64,000 bases of DNA from Bacteroidaceae bacterium (GCA_017416805.1 JAFQBB010000032.1:95379-159378), one strand, 5' to 3'. Counted from the first letter of the stretch, positions 53,719 through 63,146 are shown. The notes: generated by a model from the letters alone, not told the origin. Made by a program: numbers and translations.

Positions 53719-54738
53719 ATGCGTGAACTTACCAAAATCGATACAAATGTGCTGAAAGGCATAGCATTATTGCTATTGCTTTGCCATCACCTGTTCTATA
53801 AAGAGAACGGATTGTATGATGACTTGTTTATTGCAGGTCACGGCCTTGTCAATGAATGGGGCAAGGTGTGTAAGGTTTGTGTGGCGATTTTCGTATTTCT
53901 GTCAGGGTATGGCTTGGTAAAAAGTAGTCAAGGAAAAGAGGTGAAAGCAGTGACGTTCTATTGGAACAGAATGACCAAACTGCTTTTGAATTATTGGGTG
54001 ATATGGTTACTGTTTGTCCCTATCGGGGTCTTCTTTTTCGGACGGACATTTGAACTTGTTTATGTCAACCATATTCCAATCCGTTTCTTGCTTGACCTTG
54101 GTGGTCTTGCCTATATGTTTGGATTTTATGGATACAATGCCACTTGGTGGTTTATGTCATGTATCATAATGCTATATTTGCTATACCCTTTACTGTGGTA
54201 TAGGGGGGGGCTGACTTTGTTAATCGTGTTGGCAATGTCTATAATTATTAGTCTGTTTCATCTCCCGTTTCTTACGCCTATCAGGTATTATCTGATGACT
54301 TTCATTGTAGGAATGATTTTTGCTTCGACCAATTTGTTGTCAAGGATAAATTTGACAAGTAGTACACAGAGGGGTGCCATTTTCCTCTTGTTTGTGGTGT
54401 GTGTGTTTGTACGTAATGCATTGGGCAGATTTTCCATGCAGTTCGATACCATTATATGTATAGTTGGAATTATTCTCTATTCCAATATCAGAATAAAGAA
54501 TAAGTTGTGTCAGAACTCATTGGAGTTTATCGGTCGGCACAGCATGAATATATTCCTGTTTCATACATTTATATATTCCTATTATTTCCGGGAACAGATT
54601 TATGCACCAAGAAATCCCATTCTCATATTTCTCTTGTTATTGGGGATATGTCTCATAGTGTCAGTTCTGATAGAAAAGATAAAGGTTCTGTTTCACTTCC
54701 AGCAATTGGAATCTTATCTTCGTAATTTGAAGAAATAA
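53719..54738 (+). CDS. Acyltransferase 3 (OafA-like) membrane protein
   Basis: I start at ATG 53719 (MRELTKIDTN), giving 339 residues; the longer frame runs back into a repeat. About ten transmembrane helices are visible, with the family His near the first (LLLCHHLFY) and YWNRMTKLLLNYW. Such proteins O-acetylate (or otherwise acylate) surface polysaccharides from the inner membrane. A run of eight G (54203-54210) lies within the coding region (codons for YRGG), a possible slippage site. The flippase gene follows after 6 bases. Confidence 0.85.
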   Translation: MRELTKIDTNVLKGIALLLLLCHHLFYKENGLYDDLFIAGHGLVNEWGKVCKVCVAIFVFLSGYGLVKSSQGKEVKAVTFYWNRMTKLLLNYWVIWLLFVPIGVFFFGRTFELVYVNHIPIRFLLDLGGLAYMFGFYGYNATWWFMSCIIMLYLLYPLLWYRGGLTLLIVLAMSIIISLFHLPFLTPIRYYLMTFIVGMIFASTNLLSRINLTSSTQRGAIFLLFVVCVFVRNALGRFSMQFDTIICIVGIILYSNIRIKNKLCQNSLEFIGRHSMNIFLFHTFIYSYYFREQIYAPRNPILIFLLLLGICLIVSVLIEKIKVLFHFQQLESYLRNLKK

Positions 54739-54744
54739 TCATTT

Positions 54745-56259
54745 ATGGCAGACAATAAGCGAATAGCGAAAAATACGTTATTCCTTTATTTCCGCATGAT
54801 ACTCATCATGGGAGTGACACTTTACACCTCCCGTGTGGTATTGGATAAGTTAGGGATAACGGACTATGGCCTTTATAGTGTGGTCGGTGGTGTAGTGGGA
54901 ATGCTCTCGTTCCTAAATGGGACGTTGAGCATTGGAACTTCCCGTTTCCTCACCTATGAGCTGGGAGCGGGCAACAATGACTGCTTGCAGCGTACCTTTT
55001 CCACGGCATTCTATACCCATCTGATTCTTTCGGCTATCATCCTTTTGGTAATGGAGACAGGCGGCATGTGGTTCCTGTATAATGAGTTGGTGATTCCGCC
55101 CGATAGATTGACCGCTTGTGTATGGGTATTCCAACTATCCATATTGACCACCGTCATAGCAATCACACAAGTACCTTATACCGCTGTCATCATGGCACAC
55201 GAGCACATGAACATTTATGCTTATGTGAGTATATTCGAGGCTGTTGCCAAACTGCTGGTATGCTATCTGCTTGCTGTTGCCGATTTCGACAAACTGATAT
55301 TCTATGCAGCTTTGGTGGCTGTCGTTCAATTGCTGGTAGCCTTCTATTACCGTTTCTATTGCTCAAGGCATTTTACAGAAAGTCGTTTAAAATTGTTGTT
55401 TGATAAAGATATTCTTCGCAGTCTGATGAGTTTTTCTGGTTGGAATATTATGGCTAATGTTACAGAAATGTTGAAACTGCAAGGAATCATAGTTCTGCTC
55501 AATATGTTTTTTGCACCAGCGATAATTGCTGCCCAAGCGTTAGCTAATCAGGTTTCAGCAGCCATGATGCAGTTTGTGAACAACTTCCGTACAGCCATCA
55601 ATCCGCAAATTATCAAACTTTATGCTGCAGGCGATAAGGAAGGTTCCAAGCGGTTGACATTGAGCACTACCGTCTATTGTTTCGACCTTATACTTATGTT
55701 AGGACTTCCTGCCATTATGGTGATGGATTGGCTACTAAATCTTTGGTTGGTGGAGGTCCCTGAATATGCAGTCATCTTTACACAATACATCATTGTCCGC
55801 AATATTATGGGCACATTTAGTACTGCTTTTTATATACCCATGATGGCAGCTAACCGAATAAAGAGCAATTCTGTGGCTGCAGTATATCTTGGAATAGGTG
55901 AATTTGTACTTTTGTATATCCTATTGAAATTAGGATTTGGAGTCATGTGGGTACAATATCTTTCATTGCTTTTAGCCTTCAGTTTTTCCTTCATTGTCAA
56001 ACCGTATATCTTATATAAAGAAATTGATTACACCCTCAAGGAACTCCTTATATGTTATTGGGCATGTGCCAAAGTTCTTCTGCTCTCATTGGCCTTCTCC
56101 ATCCCTGCTGGCATTTATCTGAGTGATGACCTTGCAGGTTCAATTTTGAAAATCATTGTTGTAGGAAGCTGTGTATTGTTGTCATCCTACCTTTTTTTGG
56201 ATAAGGTGGCAAAGCAGAAGTTGTTACATTTTGTAAAAGAGAAATTTAATAAAAGATAA
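54745..56259 (+). CDS. Wzx-type polysaccharide flippase
   Basis: The 504-residue integral membrane protein has about 12-14 hydrophobic helices of the MOP/PST superfamily (NTLFLYFRMILIMGVTLYTS; YGLYSVVGGVVGML; AAQALANQVSAAMMQFVNNF). Wzx proteins move undecaprenyl-linked repeat units across the inner membrane, so this locus is expected to use the Wzx/Wzy route, with the polymerase gene probably outside the window. It lies between the acyltransferase and ATP-grasp genes in one operon, with gaps of 6 and 7 bases. Confidence 0.9.
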   Translation: MADNKRIAKNTLFLYFRMILIMGVTLYTSRVVLDKLGITDYGLYSVVGGVVGMLSFLNGTLSIGTSRFLTYELGAGNNDCLQRTFSTAFYTHLILSAIILLVMETGGMWFLYNELVIPPDRLTACVWVFQLSILTTVIAITQVPYTAVIMAHEHMNIYAYVSIFEAVAKLLVCYLLAVADFDKLIFYAALVAVVQLLVAFYYRFYCSRHFTESRLKLLFDKDILRSLMSFSGWNIMANVTEMLKLQGIIVLLNMFFAPAIIAAQALANQVSAAMMQFVNNFRTAINPQIIKLYAAGDKEGSKRLTLSTTVYCFDLILMLGLPAIMVMDWLLNLWLVEVPEYAVIFTQYIIVRNIMGTFSTAFYIPMMAANRIKSNSVAAVYLGIGEFVLLYILLKLGFGVMWVQYLSLLLAFSFSFIVKPYILYKEIDYTLKELLICYWACAKVLLLSLAFSIPAGIYLSDDLAGSILKIIVVGSCVLLSSYLFLDKVAKQKLLHFVKEKFNKR

Positions 56260-56266
56260 TCATTTA

Positions 56267-57379
56267 ATGAAAAAAATTGCAATTATAGGTGGTAGCTATC
56301 TTCAGTTGCCTGCTGTGCAGAAAGCCAAGGAACTTGGCTATGAAGTTCATTGTTTTTCATGGGCGGACGGAGCTGCATGTGCTGAGGTGGCAGATTTTTT
56401 CTATCCTATCTCTATCATAGAGAAAGAAGAGATACTTGAAAAGTGCCGTGAAATAAGAATCGATGGCATCACCACTATCGCATCCGATGTGGCTGTTCTT
56501 ACCGTCAACTACGTAGCAGAACATTTAGGCTTGATTGGAAACTCTGATAAATATTCAACCACTGTTACCAATAAATACGAAATGCGACAATGCTTCGCAC
56601 ATAATGATGTCCCTTCTCCTCGTTTCTGTATTGCAGACAAGAACGATGGATATAATATTACAGGATTTCGTTTCCCTTTGATTGTAAAGCCTACTGACCG
56701 TTCTGGCAGCCGAGGAGTGGAGAAAGTGCTCGATCCTGTACAATTAGAGAAAGCCATTGTGCGTGCCAAAGCCGAATCGTTCAGTCATGCTGCTATTATT
56801 GAAGAATATGTAACGGGGCGTGAAGTCAGTGTGGAATCCATTTCATTCGAAGGAAAACATCATGTCCTTCAGATAACGGATAAAGTGACTACGGGTGCTC
56901 CTTATTTTGTAGAGTTGGAACACCATCAGCCTTCTTCATTAAGTGAAGATATACAGATACGCATCCGTGAAATCGTTATGAAAGCTCTTGATGCATTACA
57001 TATACAATACGGAGCTTCACATTCTGAATTGAAAATTACAGATGAAGGTGATATTCGTGTGATTGAAATTGGTGCACGTATGGGGGGGGATTTTATTGGC
57101 TCCAATCTGGTACAACTTTCTACAGGTTATGATTTCCTTGGGGCAACTATACAAGTTGCTATGGGGGAATTCATTGAACCCCAGATCACAGAACATAGTT
57201 ATTCTGGAGTCTATTTCTTATCAAAAGAAACGGCGAATCTGAAGACTGTTATTGAGAATTGGAAAGATTATTCTGAGATTGTAGAAGCAGAAATTACCGA
57301 TTCTGAGTTGCGTAGCATAGAGTGTAGTGCGGATAGAAGTGGGTATTTTATTTATAAGGCAAATAAAAAGTTTTGTTGA
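56267..57379 (+). CDS. ATP-grasp family ligase
   Basis: The 370-residue protein has an N-terminal Rossmann-like pre-ATP-grasp domain (KKIAIIGGSYLQLPAVQKAK) and an ATP-grasp core: FPLIVKPTDRSGSRGVEKV, AIIEEYVTGREVSVES, and the metal-binding segment DIRVIEIGARMGGDFIGSN. Such enzymes form amide bonds between a carboxylate and an amine through an acyl phosphate. In a polysaccharide locus it may attach an amino acid to a uronic acid, or make a dipeptide-like substituent. A run of eight G lies at 57082-57089, in the codons for RMGGD. The substrate is unknown. Confidence 0.85.
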   Translation: MKKIAIIGGSYLQLPAVQKAKELGYEVHCFSWADGAACAEVADFFYPISIIEKEEILEKCREIRIDGITTIASDVAVLTVNYVAEHLGLIGNSDKYSTTVTNKYEMRQCFAHNDVPSPRFCIADKNDGYNITGFRFPLIVKPTDRSGSRGVEKVLDPVQLEKAIVRAKAESFSHAAIIEEYVTGREVSVESISFEGKHHVLQITDKVTTGAPYFVELEHHQPSSLSEDIQIRIREIVMKALDALHIQYGASHSELKITDEGDIRVIEIGARMGGDFIGSNLVQLSTGYDFLGATIQVAMGEFIEPQITEHSYSGVYFLSKETANLKTVIENWKDYSEIVEAEITDSELRSIECSADRSGYFIYKANKKFC

Positions 57380-57380
57380 A

Positions 57381-58028
57381 ATGAAGAGAATTGCGATTAT
57401 AGGTTCAGGGGCATTTGCACAACAAATATGTCAGTATATAAAATATGACTCTATAGAAGCATATGAAATTGTTGGATATTTTGATGATTATGCAGAAATA
57501 GGTGCAAGTATAAATGGATATCCTGTACTAGGTAAAATTGAAAATGTAGTTCATGAATATTCAAAATCACTATTTGATTGCGTCTTTATAGCTATCGGAT
57601 ATAAGCATTTTCATTTTAAAGAAGAACTGTATAATATTTTACATATTCAGAATAAAATTCCATTAGGGAATATTATTAGTCCTAGTGCATTTATTCATCC
57701 AACTTCACAGATAGGTAATGGTGTTTTAATCAGTAGTCATACAATTATTAATATGAATGCAGTTGTTGGCGATAATACATGTATTACTCTCCGTTCTATT
57801 GTCAATCACGATTGTTTTGTTGATAAACATTCGTTTTTATCAACAAATGTAGCAACTGCTGGACATGTGCATATAGGTAAGCGATGTTTTATTGGTGTTG
57901 GTTGTATTGTTTCTGATAATATAAGTATTTGTGATGATGTATGGCTATCTCCGGGTTGTGTTGTTGCAAAAAAAATAGAAGAGTTTGGACAATATATTGG
58001 TTATTCAATGAAACTTTCAAAGATTTAA
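57381..58028 (+). CDS. NeuD/PglD-like sugar O- or N-acetyltransferase
   Basis: The start at 57381 (MKRIAIIGSGAFA) gives 215 residues. An N-terminal PglD-type domain (KRIAIIGSGAFAQQICQYI) is followed by a left-handed beta-helix of hexapeptide repeats (NIISPSAFIHPTSQIGNGVL, VHIGKRCFIGVGCIVSDNIS, ISICDDVWLSPGCVVAKKI). The usual catalytic His is probably in the NHDCFVDKHSF region. The family acetylates amino sugars or sialic acids on nucleotide carriers. From here on the DNA is clearly more AT-rich than upstream genes, a sign of separate origin. Confidence 0.85.
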   Translation: MKRIAIIGSGAFAQQICQYIKYDSIEAYEIVGYFDDYAEIGASINGYPVLGKIENVVHEYSKSLFDCVFIAIGYKHFHFKEELYNILHIQNKIPLGNIISPSAFIHPTSQIGNGVLISSHTIINMNAVVGDNTCITLRSIVNHDCFVDKHSFLSTNVATAGHVHIGKRCFIGVGCIVSDNISICDDVWLSPGCVVAKKIEEFGQYIGYSMKLSKI

Positions 58029-58030
58029 AT

Positions 58031-59143
58031 ATGGCATTTTTTAATTTTAAAAATATAAAAGTGGCTGGAGTAGCATGCGCTGTTCCTACCAACGAAGTGA
58101 AGACAGATTCTTACAAACCGTTGTTTGGGGATGAGGAAGTAGAAAAGTTTATGGAGATGACAGGGGTACGTGCATCTCATCGTACATCAGAACATCAAAC
58201 TTGCTCTGATTTAGGGTATAGGGCTGCTTCTGAATTGTTGACGAAAAAACAAATAAATCCGAATGAAATTGGAGCCTTGATTTTTGCATCACATTCACCG
58301 GATTATCGTCGTCCATCTACTGCATTTGTTTTGCAATATCGTTTGGGCATTCCTAAGGAAGCGGTATGTTATGATATCAGTTTAGGATGCTCTTCATTGG
58401 TGGTGGGTATGCAAACCATTGCTTCCATTATGAATACCAGTGATATAAAGAAAGCATTGTTGTTTGTAGGTGATACTGCTGGTAAATCCGTATATCCGGA
58501 AGACCGTAGTTCGGTAATGTTATTTGGTGAAGCGGGAGCGGTCATGTTATTGGAGAAAACTGATAATGAGACTGATCAAATTAATGCATTGGTTAGAAGT
58601 GATGGTACAGGTTTTAAATATATGATTGTACCGGGTGGTGGCTATCGTAACCTCCATGCTAATGAAGAAGTGGTAATGTGTGAGGATGGTAATCCCAGAA
58701 CCTTGATGAATTCATTTATTCAAGGTACTTCAGTTTTTACTTTTACCATATTTGATGTTCCTCGTTTGATTAAGGATTTCTTTGCTCAAACAGAAACAAC
58801 ACCAGATTATTACGATTGCTTTGCATTCCATCAGGCGAACCTTTATATATTGAAGCAGATTGCCAAGAAAACAAAGATTAACTTTGAACGGATGCCAATT
58901 ACTTTAGACCGTTATGGTAATACATCGGGTGCATCGGCCATTGTTTCTTTGTGTGATAAATATGGTGAAAGTTGTGAAAGCAAAACCATTAAAGTAATGG
59001 CTTGTGGTTTTGGTATTGGTATTTCATTAGGAGCGACCTCATTTGAAATCAATACAGACGATATTTTTCCTATCTATGAAGATGACCAGGTGTTTGAAGA
59101 TGGCTTGATAACCAATCCAGATCAATTGTACGAAAAAAAATGA
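58031..59143 (+). CDS. Beta-ketoacyl-ACP synthase III-like protein
   Basis: The start at 58031 (MAFFNFKNIK) gives 370 residues. The thiolase-fold catalytic triad is complete: C120 in YDISLGCSSLV, H267 in FAFHQAN, N297 in DRYGNTSGAS. KAS III enzymes condense acyl-CoA with malonyl-ACP or transfer acyl groups. Close paralogues act outside fatty acid synthesis. It overlaps the adenylating ligase by 4 bases (ATGA) and shares an operon with two carrier proteins and two SDR proteins, so it probably builds a short 3-oxoacyl chain for a polysaccharide substituent. Confidence 0.88.
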   Translation: MAFFNFKNIKVAGVACAVPTNEVKTDSYKPLFGDEEVEKFMEMTGVRASHRTSEHQTCSDLGYRAASELLTKKQINPNEIGALIFASHSPDYRRPSTAFVLQYRLGIPKEAVCYDISLGCSSLVVGMQTIASIMNTSDIKKALLFVGDTAGKSVYPEDRSSVMLFGEAGAVMLLEKTDNETDQINALVRSDGTGFKYMIVPGGGYRNLHANEEVVMCEDGNPRTLMNSFIQGTSVFTFTIFDVPRLIKDFFAQTETTPDYYDCFAFHQANLYILKQIAKKTKINFERMPITLDRYGNTSGASAIVSLCDKYGESCESKTIKVMACGFGIGISLGATSFEINTDDIFPIYEDDQVFEDGLITNPDQLYEKK

Positions 59144-60690
59144 TAACGAATATTCTGACATATTTAGAAAACTCGGCATCCAAATGGGCGGATAAGACAG
59201 CCGTAGCCGATGACAAAAATTCATTGACTTTTGCTCAATGGAATCAATACTCACGCAATATTGGTACTGCAATCAGCAAAGCTTCTAATAAAGCATACCG
59301 TAAACCTGTATTAGTGTTTGTAGATAGACGTATAGAGGGATTGGTGGGGTTCATGGGAGTTGCACAAAGTGGCAACTTTTATGTACCAATCGACTGTAAG
59401 ATGCCTGACCAACGTGTGAAACTTATCTCTGATGTTTTGAATCCGATTGCTGCTATTACTGTAACGGCTGCTGATGAAAAAACGTTGGATTTGATTGATT
59501 TCCAAGGTGTGCGATTCAAGTATGAGGACGTTATTCAAAATGAAGCGGATGATATCTTGCTGAATGAAATCCGTGAACAGATGATAGATACCGACCCTGT
59601 TTATTCTATCTTTACCAGTGGCTCTACAGGTGTCCCCAAAGGAGTCGTTATTGCTCAAAGGGGGATGGTGGATTTGGCAGAATGGTTGGTTGATACTTTC
59701 AACTTTACAGAAAAGGATGCATTGGGTAATCAAACCCCATTCTATTTCGATGGTTCTGTAAAAGATATCTGCATTTGTTTGAAGAGTGGAGCTACCTTGA
59801 ATATTATCGGTAAAAAGTATTTTACTTTCCCGAAATTGATAATTCCTTTTTTGAATGACCGTAAGATTACCGCTATATTATGGGCTACATCTGCCATTGT
59901 TTTAATCGGTAATAGCGATATTCTTTCAGTGAATTTGCCGGAGCATTTGCGCTTAGTCACCTTTGCAGGAGAAGCTATGCCAGCCAAGCAATTGAAGGTT
60001 TGGATGAACAAATTGCCTGATGTAAAGTTCGTAAATCTTTATGGTCCGACTGAGATTACGGTTGATTGTACTTATTATGAAGTAAACCGTGAATTTGGTG
60101 ATGATGAATTTATTCCTATCGGAAATGCTTGTCATAACAAGGGTATTTTAGTATTCAATGATGATAACCAGCTTGTTAAAGTAGGTGAAACAGGTGAACT
60201 TTGCGTAAGAGGTACAGGAGTTGCTTTGGGTTATTATAACAATAAAGCCAAGACTCAGGAAGTATTTGTTCAGAATCCGCTACACGATTTGTATGAAGAT
60301 AAAATATATCGTACTGGGGATATTGTCAAATACAATGAACTTGGTGAAATAGAATTTGTATCACGCAAGGATTTCCAGATTAAACATAAGGGTAATCGTA
60401 TAGAAATGGGTGAAATAGAAGTGGCTATCAATTCCATTCCTAATATAACCAATGCGGCCTGTATTTTTGACCAACCAAATGATAAAATCGTTCTTTATTA
60501 TACCACGAGTGATGGTCAAGAAATGGATATCATTAATTTGGTAAAAGATAAGATACCTGTATATATGTTCCCGGAAGTGATTAATCATCTGAAGGTTATG
60601 CCTTATAACATGAATGGTAAAATAGACCGTATTAAATTAAAAGAAATATACATAAATCAACAACAGACAGAATGCGTAATATCCTATTGA
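59140..60690 (+). CDS. Amino acid-adenylating ligase (DltA/NRPS A-domain-like)
   Basis: The 516-residue ANL enzyme has core motifs in order: A3 FTSGSTGVPKGVV (158-170), A4 FYFDGSVKD with Asp204 (201-209), A5 LYGPTEITVDC (300-310), A7 YRTGDIVKY (390-398), A8 hinge KHKGNRIEMGEIE and A10 NGKIDR with Lys494. The A4 Asp is the residue that binds the alpha-amino group in amino acid-activating domains, and the surroundings resemble DltA (FSFDLSVMD), so an amino acid such as alanine is a likely substrate. It should load one of the carrier proteins downstream. There is no fused carrier or condensation domain. Confidence 0.88.
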   Translation: MITNILTYLENSASKWADKTAVADDKNSLTFAQWNQYSRNIGTAISKASNKAYRKPVLVFVDRRIEGLVGFMGVAQSGNFYVPIDCKMPDQRVKLISDVLNPIAAITVTAADEKTLDLIDFQGVRFKYEDVIQNEADDILLNEIREQMIDTDPVYSIFTSGSTGVPKGVVIAQRGMVDLAEWLVDTFNFTEKDALGNQTPFYFDGSVKDICICLKSGATLNIIGKKYFTFPKLIIPFLNDRKITAILWATSAIVLIGNSDILSVNLPEHLRLVTFAGEAMPAKQLKVWMNKLPDVKFVNLYGPTEITVDCTYYEVNREFGDDEFIPIGNACHNKGILVFNDDNQLVKVGETGELCVRGTGVALGYYNNKAKTQEVFVQNPLHDLYEDKIYRTGDIVKYNELGEIEFVSRKDFQIKHKGNRIEMGEIEVAINSIPNITNAACIFDQPNDKIVLYYTTSDGQEMDIINLVKDKIPVYMFPEVINHLKVMPYNMNGKIDRIKLKEIYINQQQTECVISY

Positions 60691-61484
60691 TTACTTCTTT
60701 GAAAGAAGTTGATATATTGGAATGTCAATATAAAAAAAGAAACACAGTTAGTAATAATTATCTACTTATAAATGAATATGAATCGTTAATAGCCAAAAGA
60801 GAATTATTCTATTGCAAAGGTAATGAGAATGTTGTATTTTTAGTAAAAAAACCTAATTGTTATAGGATATATTATTATATTAACAGTTTTAACGAAACCA
60901 TATCATTACCTTTTAATAATACATACCTTATTGAAATATTATTTAGGAGTAAATTAGAACGCATAAAAGAAGAAATTGATTATTGGCTAAAGAATGGATT
61001 TAAGATTAATCTTGTTAGAGATTTGCTTAAGGCTAAACATTCTGATTTGACTTTAGCATATCATAGAGTAGACGGTTTAGCTATAAATTTGGCAAAAGAT
61101 ATAGATGAAATAAAATATGCCTGTACATTATTCAATTCCACTTTTGATAAATATTCAGCAGATTATATCGAAGTGAGTGAGTACCAAGGCTTGTTAAAAA
61201 AACAAAACATATTAATTGCAAAATTAAATGGTGAGAATGCTGGTGCAATGCATTTTAGGATAGAACACTCAGTTGTATGGGGTGCACATTTAGCGGTTGA
61301 TTCTAAATTTAGAGGAAAACACATCGGTGTTGAATTATACAATCATTTTCTAAACTTAAATAAAATCACTGATAATACAATCTATTGTCATTGGACTCAA
61401 CACCAAAACAAACAAACGATGGGTATGTATTTAAAAATGGGCTTTAAATATACAGGTAAATCAACAATATCATTAATAAAATAA
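60672..61484 (+). CDS. Two-part protein with C-terminal GNAT acetyltransferase domain
   Basis: The 270-residue protein starts inside the end of the ligase gene (19-base overlap). Residues about 1-130 match no domain I know. About 135-270 form a GNAT fold with LIAKLNGENAGAMHFRIE and the acyl-CoA/ACP pantetheine loop region AVDSKFRGKHIGVELYNHF, ending NKQTMGMYLKMGFKYTGK. This is the likely transferase that moves the carrier-bound acyl or aminoacyl group to a sugar amine. The gene is very AT-rich. Confidence 0.75.
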   Translation: MRNILLITSLKEVDILECQYKKRNTVSNNYLLINEYESLIAKRELFYCKGNENVVFLVKKPNCYRIYYYINSFNETISLPFNNTYLIEILFRSKLERIKEEIDYWLKNGFKINLVRDLLKAKHSDLTLAYHRVDGLAINLAKDIDEIKYACTLFNSTFDKYSADYIEVSEYQGLLKKQNILIAKLNGENAGAMHFRIEHSVVWGAHLAVDSKFRGKHIGVELYNHFLNLNKITDNTIYCHWTQHQNKQTMGMYLKMGFKYTGKSTISLIK

Positions 61485-61489
61485 TTAGT

Positions 61490-61711
61490 ATGGAAAAGTT
61501 AATGCAAATTTTACAGGATATTCGTCCTGATGTAGATTTTGAAAATGAAACAGCTTTAATAGACGATGGTATTCTCGATTCATTCGATGTAGTATCAATT
61601 ATATCTGAATTGGATGATGTTTTTGGAGTACAGATTCGTATTACAGAACTAGATCCTGAAAATTTCAATTCTGCAGAATCTATTTGGAATTTGGTGCAAA
61701 ATTTGAAGTGA
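61490..61711 (+). CDS. Acyl carrier protein (first)
   Basis: The 73-residue acidic four-helix protein carries the phosphopantetheine attachment site S31 in GILDSFDVVSI, followed by the recognition helix SIISELDDVFG. It should carry an acyl or aminoacyl thioester made by the adjacent ligase or synthase. Its stop overlaps the start of the next gene (TGATG), implying coupling. It is clearly not the housekeeping AcpP (no DSLDTVELVM motif). Confidence 0.88.
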   Translation: MEKLMQILQDIRPDVDFENETALIDDGILDSFDVVSIISELDDVFGVQIRITELDPENFNSAESIWNLVQNLK

Positions 61712-62391
61712 TGCTGAATCCAATGGAATTAACTGGTAAGCACATCCTTTTTGTTGGTGGTTCTACCGGAATTGACAAATCAGTTATTCTGAGATTAAAG
61801 GATTTAAATGCCATAATATCCTTATATGAAGAATTTGATATTTCTATTATAGAAAAGGATATAAAGGAACTTATAAAAAAAGATGGGTCTTTTGATGGTG
61901 TTATTTTTGCAATCGTACATAGTGATTTCAAACCCCTTAATTTTGTTAAACCAGATAATGTATGTTCAATAATGAACGATAATTTTGGTGTTTTTGTTGA
62001 GATTATTCGTGCGTTAAAGAAAAATCGTGGTTTAAATGATGGTGCTAGTATCGTAACTCTATCTTCAATCAGTAGTATCCGCGCAATGAAAGCAAAAATG
62101 GCTTTTAGTGCTTCTAAAGCTGCATTGGATGCATCTGTTAGATGTTTGGCTATAGAGTTATTGGATAAAGGCATTCGTATTAATTCGGTTCAAAAGGGTT
62201 TTGTAGAGGAGGATTTTGCAAAAGGGCATATACAAGATATTAATGCTATAAATGACGGCTCAATAAACAAATCAATACTTGGAGTAACTAAAGCGGATGA
62301 AATCGCAAATCTTATAGCCTTTCTTTTAAGTGATGCGACTCAAACAATAACAGGTACATCAATTGTAATCGATGGAGGATATACATTATGA
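61711..62391 (+). CDS. SDR-fold protein lacking the catalytic Tyr
   Basis: The start at 61711 (MLNPMELTGK) gives 226 residues; a TTG upstream lies inside the carrier protein gene. The short-chain dehydrogenase fold is clear (HILFVGGSTGID, IVTLSSISSI, KAALDASVRCLAIELLDKGI, IVIDGGYTL), but the catalytic YxxxK reads F132-SAS-K136, with Phe for Tyr (codon TTT). The glycine motif ends TGID instead of (S/T)GIG, and the usual NxVxPG reads NSVQKG. It may be an inactive partner of the second SDR or a scaffold. It overlaps the next gene by 4 bases. Confidence 0.85.
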   Translation: MLNPMELTGKHILFVGGSTGIDKSVILRLKDLNAIISLYEEFDISIIEKDIKELIKKDGSFDGVIFAIVHSDFKPLNFVKPDNVCSIMNDNFGVFVEIIRALKKNRGLNDGASIVTLSSISSIRAMKAKMAFSASKAALDASVRCLAIELLDKGIRINSVQKGFVEEDFAKGHIQDINAINDGSINKSILGVTKADEIANLIAFLLSDATQTITGTSIVIDGGYTL

Positions 62392-63146
62392 AAGGAATAG
62401 AATTTATAGGAAAACGATTTGTTGTATCGGGAGCTGGAGGTATCGGTGCTGAAACGGCAAAATTGTTGAACAGTTTAGGTGCTAGTATCATTCTTCTTGA
62501 TATTAATGAAGAGAATTTAAACAACACTCTTTTATCATTAGAGGGAACTAATAATAGAGCATATATTTGTGATTTTTCCAATGTGGACGGTATAGAGCAA
62601 GTGGTAAAACTGATTGCTACAGAGAATGGAGCTGTGGACGGTTTTGTACATTGTGTAGGTGTTGGTTCGGTAAGGCCACTGAAGATGTCAAAATATGACT
62701 TTATGCTCAAAGTGATGAACATCAACTTTTTTTCATTCGTAGAGATTGTAAGATGTCTGAGCATTAAAGGCCGTTATAACTCTAACGGTATGAATATCGT
62801 TGGAGTTTCTGCTTTAGGAGCTTATTTGGGAAATTCCACAAAAACAGCTTATTGTGCATCTAAAGGCGCAATGAACGCAGCTATAAGATGTTTGGCTAAG
62901 GAATTGGCACCGAAGAATATACGTGTAAATGCGGTAGCTCCTGGTGTGACTGATACCCCGATGGCAAGAGTTGCAGAAGATTATGGTGCGGATTCCGATG
63001 AACACAAAATGATTTTGGCTCGTCAGTATATGGGGGTATGCCAGCCTCTTGATATCGCCAACACAATAGCATTCTTGATGAGCGATATGAGTCGTATGAT
63101 TACAGGTAGTTGTGTAGCAGTAGATGGTGGAAAATTGTCATCATAA
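62388..63146 (+). CDS. SDR family 3-oxoacyl reductase-like enzyme
   Basis: This 252-residue classical SDR has an intact nucleotide motif VSGAGGIGAE (about 13-22), catalytic residues S141, Y155 and K159 (TAYCASKGAMNAA), NAVAPGVTDTP and the C-terminal SRMITGSCVAVDGG. It resembles FabG-like reductases and could reduce a carrier-bound 3-oxoacyl group made by the KAS III-like protein. It is coupled to the Tyr-less SDR upstream, so the two may form a mixed oligomer. The second carrier protein follows after 36 bases. Confidence 0.88.
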   Translation: MKGIEFIGKRFVVSGAGGIGAETAKLLNSLGASIILLDINEENLNNTLLSLEGTNNRAYICDFSNVDGIEQVVKLIATENGAVDGFVHCVGVGSVRPLKMSKYDFMLKVMNINFFSFVEIVRCLSIKGRYNSNGMNIVGVSALGAYLGNSTKTAYCASKGAMNAAIRCLAKELAPKNIRVNAVAPGVTDTPMARVAEDYGADSDEHKMILARQYMGVCQPLDIANTIAFLMSDMSRMITGSCVAVDGGKLSS

